A DNA stretch of 36,176 nucleotides, taken from Paracoccaceae bacterium (lineage in GTDB: Bacteria; Pseudomonadota; Alphaproteobacteria; Rhodobacterales; Rhodobacteraceae). How positions within the stretch are numbered: position 1 is the first letter of the stretch; every line of letters starts with the position of its first letter. The translations under genes and the position numbers were made by a program. Below the pieces are notes generated by a model. The model was not told the DNA's origin, searched no databases, and saw only the letters and a list, made by a program, of their open reading frames with translations. The DNA is taken from contig DAIEJF010000272.1 in the NCBI GenBank assembly GCA_027351005.1, positions 1 to 36,176 on the forward strand, in the 5' to 3' direction. Shown here one piece after another: positions 8,541-15,860 of the stretch.

Positions 8541-9251
8541 TCAACCCGCAGCTTTGGTGCCCGAGGTCGCGAATGCAACGATCGCCTCAACGAGCCGGTC
8601 CAGTGTATCGAAGGACTGAGCCCCCTCGGCCACGGATTCAGCGATCAGCGAAAATTCCGTGCAGGCAACAATCTGCACGCGCGCGCCGCGCGAAAGCAGT
8701 TCCTCCGAGGCGGCCTGCAGGCTGCGCCGGGCCGACGCCACGGGGCCTTCGGACTTGATCTGGCGAATTGCTGCCAGCAGAGACCCCTCGTCCGAAGGAT
8801 AGAGCACGCGCAGGCCGCGGTCTGCCAGCGCGGCGTCGAACAGGCCGACCTTGCGCACGGCGGGAGAGGCAAGGATACCGACAGTGCCCTCCCCTGCTGC
8901 CAGATGTGCCGCATGCCCGACCGACAGCGCGACCATGTCGAGAAGGGGCACGGGGCTCGCCGCCGCACCTATGGCCGCCGCGTAATGATGCGCGGTATTG
9001 CACGGCATGGCCAGCGCTTCCGCCCCCGCGGCGACAAGGCGGCGAGCCATGTCCTCAAGAACGGGCGTCGGATCCTCGCCCGCCCCCTCGATCAGATGTC
9101 GGATGCGCGACGGAACCTGCGGATTCTGGTCGACGATCAAGGGGATGTGGTCTGCATCATCCATGGCCGGCACTGCCGCAATGATCTTTTGCATGACCAG
9201 CACGGTCGCCTGGGGCCCCATCCCCCCAAGGATGCCAACCCGCCGCTTCAC
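8541..9251 (-). CDS. Asp/Glu racemase family protein (candidate cysteate racemase)
   Basis: I chose a GTG start at 9251, which overlaps the stop of the aminotransferase (GTGA). The frame extends upstream of it, but the N-terminus VKRRVGILGGMGPQAT is exactly where this family begins. The 236-residue protein keeps both catalytic cysteines, C84 in AMPCNTAHH and C197 in VACTEF, so it should be a two-base, cofactor-independent racemase. Family knowledge: members act on aspartate, glutamate, hydantoins or maleate. In this operon a racemase beside a cysteate lyase is telling, because cysteate is the sulfonate analogue of aspartate. I infer interconversion of D- and L-cysteate, but aspartate racemase activity cannot be excluded. 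It has no signal peptide and is cytoplasmic. Confidence 0.85.
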   Translation of the reverse strand: MKRRVGILGGMGPQATVLVMQKIIAAVPAMDDADHIPLIVDQNPQVPSRIRHLIEGAGEDPTPVLEDMARRLVAAGAEALAMPCNTAHHYAAAIGAAASPVPLLDMVALSVGHAAHLAAGEGTVGILASPAVRKVGLFDAALADRGLRVLYPSDEGSLLAAIRQIKSEGPVASARRSLQAASEELLSRGARVQIVACTEFSLIAESVAEGAQSFDTLDRLVEAIVAFATSGTKAAG

Positions 9252-10456
9252 GCGGCATGCCTCGGTGCGAGCGCAGAGACCTCCGCCACGATGTGTTCGC
9301 CGATCAAGGCGCAATCGTCGAGGCTGAACGTCAGCGGCAGGCGCATGTCAAAAAGCGTCGACAGGATCGAATCGGTCCGGGGCAGCCCCTGTGCCCGGGC
9401 ATAGCGCCAACTCTTGTGGGTCGAGGTAAATCCGACCGGCTGGGCCGCCCCGAACCATTTCAATTCGACACCGACGGCGGCGAGCCGCGCCAGAAGCTCT
9501 CTGGCCTGGCTTTCGTCGAAGTCAGGCACCCGGAACTGAAGCGACGAGCCGACATAGCGCTCTGCAGCCGGCCGGTTCGGCAACACGATCGCGGGGCACC
9601 GGGCCAGGCTGGCCGCGATCAGGTCATGCCGTTCGTTCCACGCGGCAATGCTGGTATCGAGCGCAGCCAGTTGGGGCAGCAACATCGCGGCGCGCACGTT
9701 GTCCATGCGGGCCGAGGTGTTCGGGGTTTCCAACCGGATCTGGTCGAACATCCGGGGATCCGGCCCCGCACCGTGACGGGCATAGAGCATGTAGGACCCC
9801 GACAGGATGGTGGCGCGGGCCATGAAGTCCGCGTCATCCGAGGTCAGCAGCCCGCCTTCGCCAGAGTTCATGTGCTTGTATGTCTGCGTGCTGAAACAGC
9901 CCGCCAGCCCGAAATTCCCCGACCTGCGCCCGTTCCACAGGGCCCCCATCGTGTGGGCACAGTCCTCGATGACAGTCAGCCGCAGGTCGGCGGCCAGGCG
10001 GGTCAGTCGATCCATGTCGCACAGATGGCCGCGCATGTGCGACAGCAGCAGCACCCGCGCCCCGCTGCCTTCTGCCTTTCGCAACAGGTCGTCAAAGTCG
10101 ATGACAAGATCGCCCGTGATCTCGACGAAGACGGGCTGGCCGCCGACGGCTGCAACCGCACCGGGCACCGGGGCCAGCGTGAAAGCATTCGTCAGCACCG
10201 CATCGCCCGGGGCCACCCCAGCAGCCCGCAGCGCGATCTGCATTGCCTGCCCGCCGGAAGCGACGGCCAGGCAATACCTTGCCCCCTGCCATGAGGCATA
10301 GGCGCGTTCCAGCGCCATCGCCTCGCTGTCTTCGCCGGGGGCCATGTTGTAACGGTGCAGCCGCCCCGACCGCATCACCGCAACGGCCGCCTCGATCCCC
10401 GCATCGGGGATCGGGGGCTGTTGCGTGAAACTGCCGGTGAAGCTGGGGAGGGGCAT
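9248..10456 (-). CDS. DegT/DnrJ/EryC1/StrS family PLP aminotransferase
   Basis: The 402-residue protein has the family pattern: GRLHRY near the N-terminus, SGGQAMQIALRAAG in the cofactor region, the aspartate in VIEDCAHTMGA, and the Schiff-base lysine K194 in STQTYKHMNSGEGG. Family knowledge: most members transaminate keto-sugars for surface glycans or antibiotics, so its place inside a sulfonate operon is unusual. It lies four bases after the cuyA-like stop and overlaps the racemase start, so it is surely co-transcribed. It could interconvert sulfopyruvate and cysteate or deaminate the imported amino sulfonate; both are inferences. No sugar-nucleotide genes are near. Confidence 0.87.
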   Translation of the reverse strand: MPLPSFTGSFTQQPPIPDAGIEAAVAVMRSGRLHRYNMAPGEDSEAMALERAYASWQGARYCLAVASGGQAMQIALRAAGVAPGDAVLTNAFTLAPVPGAVAAVGGQPVFVEITGDLVIDFDDLLRKAEGSGARVLLLSHMRGHLCDMDRLTRLAADLRLTVIEDCAHTMGALWNGRRSGNFGLAGCFSTQTYKHMNSGEGGLLTSDDADFMARATILSGSYMLYARHGAGPDPRMFDQIRLETPNTSARMDNVRAAMLLPQLAALDTSIAAWNERHDLIAASLARCPAIVLPNRPAAERYVGSSLQFRVPDFDESQARELLARLAAVGVELKWFGAAQPVGFTSTHKSWRYARAQGLPRTDSILSTLFDMRLPLTFSLDDCALIGEHIVAEVSALAPRHAA

Positions 10457-10460
10457 CAGG

Positions 10461-11483
10461 TCACTCGATCGTCAGCGCCCTGGCATCGTCGGCGAAGTAG
10501 CTGTCATACCCGAACAGCGCCGCAGACCCGCCAGTATGGAGAAACACCACGCGCTCGCCCTTCTTGAAGCGACCCTTCCGGCAATAGTCGATCAGCCCCG
10601 CCGCGCCCTTGCCGGAATAGACCGGATCGAGCAGGATCGCCTCGAGTTGCGCGAACATTCGGATCGCCTCGAGCGTGTCTTCGCGCGGAATGCCATAGCC
10701 ACTGCCCACATAGCTGCTGTCGGCCACCACGTCGCTGCGCTGGACCACGCCGGGGCAACCCAGCTTCTCGGCCGTCTTCACGGCGAGATTGTAGACGTTC
10801 TCTTCCTGCTTCTCCTTCGGGGCGCGCACGCCAATCCCCGTCAGCGGAATGCCCGCGTTCATGGCCTTCAGCCCGGTGATCAGCCCCGCTTGCGTGCCCG
10901 CGCTGCCGGTTGCCGTCACGATCCGGTCGATGGCAAGTCCGCGGTCATTCGCCTGCGACACGATCTCGAACGCGCAGTTGACGTAGCCCAGCGCGCCAGT
11001 GGGATTGGAGCCCCCGCCCGGAATGACATAGACCTTGCGACCCTCGGCACGCAGCCGGTTCGCGACCAGTTCCATCTCGGCCTGCATGTCAAGGCCGCCC
11101 TGCCGCTTCGAGGTGGTCGCGCCGTGAAGATGGTCCAGCAGGACGTTGCCGTTGCGGTTGTAGTTGGCGTCGTTCGAGCCGGTGCGATCCTCCAGCAGGA
11201 TATGGCACTTCAACCCCAGCTTGGCCGCGAATGCCGCGGTTTGGCGGGCATGGTTGGATTGCGTCGCACCCTGGGTCATCACGGTGTCCGCGCCCTGGGC
11301 GATCGCCTCGGCCATCAGGAATTCGAGCTTGCGGGTCTTGTTGCCGCCCGTCGAAAGGCCCGTACAATCATCCCGCTTGATCCAGATCTCGGGACCGCCA
11401 AGCTCCCTCGAGAGGCGATCGAGCCGTTCGAGAGGCGTCGGCAGATGCGCTAGAAAGACGCGCGGAAAACGAGCGAGATGCAT
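10461..11483 (-). CDS. cuyA: L-cysteate sulfo-lyase (D-cysteine desulfhydrase family)
   Basis: This 340-residue fold-type II PLP enzyme has the cofactor lysine K49 in [13 protein letters not shown], the [10 protein letters not shown] substrate loop, the [16 protein letters not shown] segment and the phosphate-binding [10 protein letters not shown]. The N-terminus [21 protein letters not shown] and the TQGATQSNH pattern agree with my memory of cysteate sulfo-lyase (CuyA) of marine Rhodobacterales, more than with enteric DcyD. Family knowledge: CuyA splits L-cysteate into pyruvate, sulfite and ammonia. The ATG at 11483 is preceded by GGAAGGAG at ideal spacing; an upstream extension in frame is not needed. 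It is the first gene of the operon, which also carries a tauABC-like importer. No sulfite exporter (CuyZ/TauZ) or sulfite dehydrogenase gene is in the window, so sulfite handling must lie elsewhere. Confidence 0.82.
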   Translation of the reverse strand: MHLARFPRVFLAHLPTPLERLDRLSRELGGPEIWIKRDDCTGLSTGGNKTRKLEFLMAEAIAQGADTVMTQGATQSNHARQTAAFAAKLGLKCHILLEDRTGSNDANYNRNGNVLLDHLHGATTSKRQGGLDMQAEMELVANRLRAEGRKVYVIPGGGSNPTGALGYVNCAFEIVSQANDRGLAIDRIVTATGSAGTQAGLITGLKAMNAGIPLTGIGVRAPKEKQEENVYNLAVKTAEKLGCPGVVQRSDVVADSSYVGSGYGIPREDTLEAIRMFAQLEAILLDPVYSGKGAAGLIDYCRKGRFKKGERVVFLHTGGSAALFGYDSYFADDARALTIE

Positions 11484-11550
11484 CGGGTCTCCTTCCGATA
11501 ACTTGCAAGATTTGACGTTATTCCTTATCATTTAAGCTATCAAATTCGAA

Positions 11551-11578
11551 ATTATTGAAATAATGTGCAAATATTGCA
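11551..11578. promoter_or_regulatory. Divergent promoter region with two LysR-type palindromes
   Basis: The 109 bases between cuyA and lysR are strikingly AT-rich for this genome. Two adjacent palindromes are visible: ATTATT-GA-AATAAT at 11551-11564 and TGCAA-ATA-TTGCA at 11566-11578. The second fits the LysR box T-N11-A exactly. They lie 15-42 bases upstream of the regulator start and 68-95 upstream of cuyA, the usual geometry for a LysR protein controlling itself and a divergent operon. Binding is inferred. Confidence 0.6.
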
Positions 11579-11592
11579 TGTTGGAGCCTCTG

Positions 11593-12525
11593 ATGCGACT
11601 TGAGTGGCTGGAAGACATCCTGGCCGTCGCCGAGACGGGATCGTTCGGCGAGGCAGCACAGCGGCGGCACCTTACGCAATCGGCCTTTTCGCGCCGCATC
11701 CAGAACATCGAGGACCAGGTCGGCGCAGAGCTTTTCGACCGCAGCCGCAAGCCCGTCCATCTGCACGATCACGTCGCCGAACAGCGCGACCAGATCGCGC
11801 ATCTCGTGCGGCTCTTGCGGCAATTGCAGGCCGACTTGCGCCGGAGCGGTCGCATGGCCGAGACCAAACTGGTCCTGTCCAGCCAGCATTCGCTGACCAC
11901 AAGCCTTACGCCGGCGATCATCCGCGAGATCGGAACCCACCGCCGCGACATCTTCATCCGTCTGCGTTCGGCCAACCTGACCGATTGCTTCTCTCAACTT
12001 CTGTCGCGGCAGGCGGCAATCCTGATTGTCTACCGCCTGCCCGGCCACCAGCACCCGATCCTGGAAACCTATATCGAAAGCATGACGCTGGGCTTCGACC
12101 GTTTCATCCCGGTGATCGCGCCGGACGCGGCGGCGGCATCGAACTTCGGAGGCGCGGATGCCGCCCTGCCGTATGTCGCCTATCCATCAGACGTTTTCTT
12201 CGGCAACGTGTTCGACCGCCAGATATTGCCAAAGCTTGCCGATGCAGGAAAAATTCTGCCGCGCGCGGAAACGGCCCTGACGCTCGCCTCGCTCGAAATG
12301 GCCCAGATGGGCATCGGTGTGGCCTGGGTGCCAGAGTCGCTGGCCAAACCGTCGATTGCCGACGGCAGGCTCGCCGATCTTTCCGACCGCCTGCCCGAAT
12401 GCAACCTCGAGGTCTCGGCCGTGCGACTTTTAGGCGAGCCAACACCCGTCGAGGCAGCCGTCTGGGACGGGATCGCCAGCTACAAGATCGATGCGCGCAG
12501 TGATATGTCATCGGGGTCGGTATAG
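11593..12525 (+). CDS. LysR-type transcriptional regulator of the sulfonate operon
   Basis: The 310-residue protein has an N-terminal winged helix-turn-helix (about residues 1-60: LEDILAVAETGSFGEAAQRRHLTQSAFSRRIQNIE) and a C-terminal effector domain. The ATG at 11593 follows GGAG at good spacing; another in-frame ATG at 11578 would overlap the second palindrome. It is divergent from the eight-gene sulfonate operon. Family knowledge: such regulators usually activate the divergent operon when they bind a pathway intermediate, here plausibly the sulfonate substrate or cysteate. No truncation or frameshift is visible. Confidence 0.9.
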   Translation: MRLEWLEDILAVAETGSFGEAAQRRHLTQSAFSRRIQNIEDQVGAELFDRSRKPVHLHDHVAEQRDQIAHLVRLLRQLQADLRRSGRMAETKLVLSSQHSLTTSLTPAIIREIGTHRRDIFIRLRSANLTDCFSQLLSRQAAILIVYRLPGHQHPILETYIESMTLGFDRFIPVIAPDAAAASNFGGADAALPYVAYPSDVFFGNVFDRQILPKLADAGKILPRAETALTLASLEMAQMGIGVAWVPESLAKPSIADGRLADLSDRLPECNLEVSAVRLLGEPTPVEAAVWDGIASYKIDARSDMSSGSV

Positions 12526-12901
12526 GCGGACCTTGCGCCGTCAGACACGCCCCTGCGGGTCGTGGCCCATGACGCCGCCTTCCATTCTGTCCGCAACGTC
12601 AGGACCGGCCCCGAGATCTTCCGGCCGACCGCGATGATCAAGACGCGGTTTCCACGGTCGCCGCGCTTCGGCGCGCACCTTCCATGTCCGCGCAGCATCG
12701 GCAGGACCCGCGATACGGTCCGGCCCGGATGGAACATGCCCCGGTCGAGGCTGAAGCGCCCATGACATCAACCGCTCGGCAAGCTTGCAGTTGCGCGGGC
12801 GATGTTGGATCACACCGGGGTGGCGCCCACCGCTCTGGCGGACAGGCCTCGCCGCGACGGCGCCGACCGCGCCCCCACCGACACCATGACAGGATGCGTG
12901 A
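12526..12901. other. 376-bp gap without a supportable gene
   Basis: This is GC-rich sequence between the LysR gene and the ProC-family gene. Open frames exist on both strands but resemble nothing I recognise, lack clear ribosome-binding sites and have no domain motif. A short protein-like stretch (KLAVARAMLDHTGVAPTAL, from 12781 on the plus strand) could be a gene remnant, but this is weak. The last bases carry AGGA at 12891-12894, which probably serves the next gene. Confidence 0.4.
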
Positions 12902-13675
12902 TTGACCGCTTCGCTAGGCTTCATCGGAACCGGAACCATAACGGCGGCCCTCGTGCGCGGGCTCAAGGCTTCGTCGCTGGCGGACACGCCGGTCGTCTTG
13001 TCACCGCGCAATGCCGATCTGGCTTCTGCCCTGTCCACCGGCCTGCCCGGGGTGCGCGTGGCCCGCGACAATCAGGCGGTCATCGACGAGGCGGAACGGG
13101 TGATTCTTGCCGTGCGGCCCCAGATCGCCGAGGCCGTGTTGCGGCCTCTGGTGATCGGTCCGGACACGCTTGTGATCAGCCTGATCGCGGGCCTGCGGAT
13201 CGAAGCGATCTCGGCCTGGACCGGCGCGCGCCGGGTGTGCCGCGCCGTTCCCCTGCCCTTCGTCGAACACCGCCGCGACGTGGTCCCGGTCTTTCCGCCC
13301 GAACCCGAGGCGCTGGCGCTGTTCGACGCCGTCGGACGGGCCCTGCCGGTTGCGGATCTTGCGGCCTTCGAGGTCTATTCGGCCAGCAGTGCACTGATGG
13401 GAACCTATTTCGGCATCCTCGAAACCGCCGAGGCCTGGGCCGTCACCGAAGGCCTGCCGCATGCGGATGCCCGCACCTACCTGGCAAGCCTGTTCGGCAA
13501 CCTGGGCGATGTGCTCCGCGACAGCACCGCGCCGCTCCATGACTTGCGCGTAGCCCATTCCACGCGGGGTGGGCTGAACGAGCAGGTCTTTGCCCGGTTC
13601 TGCGACGCCCGGGGCCACGCCGCACTGGAAAATGGCCTGCGCAGCGTGCTCGACCGTATACGCGCGGGCAGGTAA
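12902..13675 (+). CDS. Pyrroline carboxylate reductase (ProC) family protein
   Basis: The frame has a stop directly upstream (12899-12901), so translation must start at or after the TTG at 12902, which has AGGA seven bases before it and gives LTASLGFIGTGTITAALVRGLK, an ideal ProC N-terminus with the Rossmann GxGxxxxAL pattern. The 257-residue length fits the family. The C-terminal catalytic region is atypical: where ProC has a TPGGTT loop, this protein reads HSTRGGLNEQVF. Family knowledge: ProC reduces 1-pyrroline-5-carboxylate to proline with NAD(P)H. The hydroxyproline neighbours include two dehydratase candidates whose product is 1-pyrroline-2-carboxylate, and no DpkA/LhpD-type or ornithine-cyclodeaminase-type reductase is present in the window. 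I infer that this gene may fill that step. Confidence 0.85.
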   Translation: MTASLGFIGTGTITAALVRGLKASSLADTPVVLSPRNADLASALSTGLPGVRVARDNQAVIDEAERVILAVRPQIAEAVLRPLVIGPDTLVISLIAGLRIEAISAWTGARRVCRAVPLPFVEHRRDVVPVFPPEPEALALFDAVGRALPVADLAAFEVYSASSALMGTYFGILETAEAWAVTEGLPHADARTYLASLFGNLGDVLRDSTAPLHDLRVAHSTRGGLNEQVFARFCDARGHAALENGLRSVLDRIRAGR

Positions 13676-13826
13676 GCCGACGTTCTTGGCGCCCATCGGT
13701 GCCCCTTGATGCGGCCGCGCCAGGATCGATCGGATCGCTTGACAGCGGCGGCGCCGCCCTTACCCACTGGCTACGCCCGCGTTCGTTTGCGACAGCGCGG
13801 TTTGGATGCCGACAGGATAGCCCGCC

Positions 13827-14531
13827 ATGACCGAAGACCACAGGCCAGCCACCAACGAGCGCAAGCGGGGATCGGGCGTCAAGTTCGTCTACGACGTGCT
13901 GCGCGACGACATCCTTGATCTGGTTCTGGCACCCGGCAGCCCGATCGACGAAATCCAGCTGGCGGAACGCCTGTCGATGTCCCGCACACCGATCCGCGAG
14001 GCGCTGGTGCGGCTGGCCAGCGAGGGGCTTGTGGCGACATTGCCCAACCGATCGACCGTGGTGGCCCCGATCGACTTTCTGAACATGCAGGCCTTTTTCG
14101 ACGCGCTGACGCTGATGTACAGGGTCACCGCCCGCCTGGCGGCGCAATATCGCACCGAGCAGAACCTGGATCTGATCCGGGCGGAACAGGCGCGCTTCAC
14201 CCGCGCCGTCGAAAAGCATGACGCGCTGGAGATGATCGCCACCAACGCCGAGTTTCACAAGGCCATCGCGGCGGCGGCGCGCAATCCCTACTTTGCCACC
14301 CTGTCCAACCGGCTGCTGGACGAGGGGCGGCGGTTGATGCGCGTCTATTACTCGTCCTTCGCGGACCACCTGCCCCAGCCCTATGTTCTCGAGCACGAAG
14401 ACATCATCGCGGCCATCGTCACGCAGGACCCGGCAGAGGCGGACCGGCTGGCGACGGCCCATGCCAATCAGATCGTCAGCCATATCAAGGCGCTGATCGC
14501 GCGCGATGACCGGATGCATGTGACCCTGTGA
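13827..14531 (+). CDS. GntR/FCD-family regulator of hydroxyproline genes (HypR-like)
   Basis: The 234-residue protein has an N-terminal GntR winged helix (about 18-85: YDVLRDDILDLVLAPGSPIDE, then LAERLSMSRTPIREALVRLASEGLV) and an all-helical FCD effector domain with the usual metal-binding histidines, in NAEFHKAIA, LEHEDIIAAI and ANQIVSHI. The ATG at 13827 has only a weak ribosome-binding site. It sits upstream of the deaminase gene and faces the same way. In Sinorhizobium, hydroxyproline catabolism is controlled by a GntR repressor (HypR), and this position suggests the same role; the ligand is inferred. A candidate operator lies at 14578-14585. Confidence 0.87.
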   Translation: MTEDHRPATNERKRGSGVKFVYDVLRDDILDLVLAPGSPIDEIQLAERLSMSRTPIREALVRLASEGLVATLPNRSTVVAPIDFLNMQAFFDALTLMYRVTARLAAQYRTEQNLDLIRAEQARFTRAVEKHDALEMIATNAEFHKAIAAAARNPYFATLSNRLLDEGRRLMRVYYSSFADHLPQPYVLEHEDIIAAIVTQDPAEADRLATAHANQIVSHIKALIARDDRMHVTL

Positions 14532-14577
14532 CACCAGCCCGGACATCGACGCGCGCATGCCGGACGGCTCAATTTTA

Positions 14578-14585
14578 TGTCGACA
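14578..14585. promoter_or_regulatory. AT-rich palindrome TGTCGACA, candidate GntR operator
   Basis: A perfect 8-bp palindrome sits in a short AT-rich island (TTTTATGTCGACAAATAAAA, imperfect outer symmetry) about 84 bases upstream of the deaminase start. It shares the TGT-NN-ACA form with the palindrome at 25736-25743 before the other arm of the cluster. FCD-type GntR proteins often bind such sites, but the assignment is an inference. Confidence 0.4.
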
Positions 14586-14668
14586 AATAAAATACAAAGG
14601 CTATCGTGGTTTTGAGGGAGTCGCGCTCGCCTCTCCCGCTCCACTTCTCTGTCCCAAGGGAGAACGAG

Positions 14669-15631
14669 ATGGACTCTGGGATTTTCTCCGGCTGTGTTCC
14701 CGCACTGTTGACCCCCTGCACACCCGACCGCAGCCCGGATTTTGCCAAACTGGTCGACAAGGCCAAGGAACTGATCGGCCTCGGCATGTCCGCGGTGGTC
14801 TATTGCGGATCGATGGGCGACTGGCCGCTGATCACCGACGAACAACGCATGGAAGGCGTCGAACGTCTGGTGAAGGCGGGTGTCCCGGTCATCGTCGGCA
14901 CCGGGGCGGTGAACACGGCAAAGGCGACGGCCCATGCCGCGCATGCCGCAAAGGTGGGCGCCAAAGGTCTGATGGTGATCCCCCGCGTGCTGTCGCGCGG
15001 ACCGGTCGTTGCGGCCCAGCGCGCGCATTTCGAAGCGGTGCTGTCCGCCGCGCCAAACCTGCCCGCGGTGATCTACAACAGCCCCTATTATGGCTTTGCG
15101 ACACGCGCCGACCTGTTCTTCGACCTGCGCAGCCGACATCGCAATCTGGTGGGCTTCAAGGAATTCGGCGGCCCGCAGGACATGCGCTATGCGGCCGAAC
15201 ACATCACCAGCCGCGGCGATGGCATTGCCCTGATGATCGGGGTGGATACCGGCGTGTTTGACGGCATCGTGAACTGCGGCGCGACGGGCGCCATCACCGG
15301 CATCGGCAACGTGCTGCCGCGCGAGGTGCTGCATCTGACGGCGCTGTGCAATGCTGCCGCCAAGGGCGATGCAGAGGCGCGGGTGCGCGCGCAGGAACTG
15401 GATGCGGCGATGCAGGTGCTGTCGTCCTTCGACGAAGGGCCGGATTTGGTGCTGTATTTCAAGCACATGATGGTTCTGAACGGCGAAAGGGAATACCTGA
15501 CGCACTTCAACGCGAGCGATGCGCTTTCAGACAGTCAGCGCGGCTTTGTCGAAGCGCAGTTGGCCCTGTTCCGGAACTGGTACGCCGACTGGAAGAAACT
15601 GCCGGGCGCCGTCAGCAGGTACGCGGCCTGA
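14669..15631 (+). CDS. hypD: 1-pyrroline-4-hydroxy-2-carboxylate deaminase (DapA family)
   Basis: This 320-residue TIM-barrel enzyme of the dihydrodipicolinate synthase family has the Schiff-base lysine K164 in LVGFKEFGGP and the tyrosine Y136 in VIYNSPYYGF. The usual GTTGE loop is changed to CGSMGDWP. The stretch SAVVYCGSMGDWPL and the ending WYADWKKLPGAVSRYAA agree with my memory of DapA-like proteins in bacterial hydroxyproline clusters (HypD/LhpC). Family knowledge: the enzyme removes ammonia and water from 1-pyrroline-4-hydroxy-2-carboxylate to give alpha-ketoglutarate semialdehyde. The start ATG follows AAGGGAGAA; a longer frame upstream is not favoured. The next enzyme, alpha-ketoglutarate semialdehyde dehydrogenase, is not in this window. 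Confidence 0.9.
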   Translation: MDSGIFSGCVPALLTPCTPDRSPDFAKLVDKAKELIGLGMSAVVYCGSMGDWPLITDEQRMEGVERLVKAGVPVIVGTGAVNTAKATAHAAHAAKVGAKGLMVIPRVLSRGPVVAAQRAHFEAVLSAAPNLPAVIYNSPYYGFATRADLFFDLRSRHRNLVGFKEFGGPQDMRYAAEHITSRGDGIALMIGVDTGVFDGIVNCGATGAITGIGNVLPREVLHLTALCNAAAKGDAEARVRAQELDAAMQVLSSFDEGPDLVLYFKHMMVLNGEREYLTHFNASDALSDSQRGFVEAQLALFRNWYADWKKLPGAVSRYAA

Positions 15632-15710
15632 AACGGAAACTCGGCGGCGGCAGCGCCAGGACCGACGGTCGCAGCACTTGCCCAGAGGGACCTGCGAAGG
15701 GACGAGTATG

Positions 15711-15747
15711 TTGATCCGCTGTGGCCCATGGCCTAGGTTCGGATCAA
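15711..15747. terminator. Inverted repeat downstream of hypD, possible terminator or operator
   Basis: TTGATCCG at 15711-15718 is repeated inverted as CGGATCAA at 15740-15747, with a 21-base interior that itself holds GGCC-CAT-GGCC. It lies in the 229-base gap between the deaminase and the livK-like gene. There is no T-run, so it could also be an operator for the transporter operon. Confidence 0.35.
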
Positions 15748-15860
15748 ACTGAGTGTTGTGGCGCTTCTTGTGAAGGGTTTGTCGCGTTTGCGTCCAGCCC
15801 TATCGACCGATCCGGGCGGCGCCCCGATCGCAAAGAAACCTGACAACGGGAGGTCAAGCA

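Noticed and set aside
7419-9404. Very long open frame on the plus strand opposite the tauA-like and racemase genes
   Set aside because: It is antisense to well-supported genes, rich in Arg/Gly/His as expected of high-GC shadow frames, and has no domain.
12526-12901. Mobile element or attachment site at the module junction
   Set aside because: No transposase, integrase, terminal inverted repeat or target duplication could be seen here or elsewhere in the window.
12541-13071. 176-codon minus-strand frame over the gap before the ProC-family gene
   Set aside because: It has no recognisable motif or ribosome-binding site, and its 5' half is antisense to the ProC-family gene.
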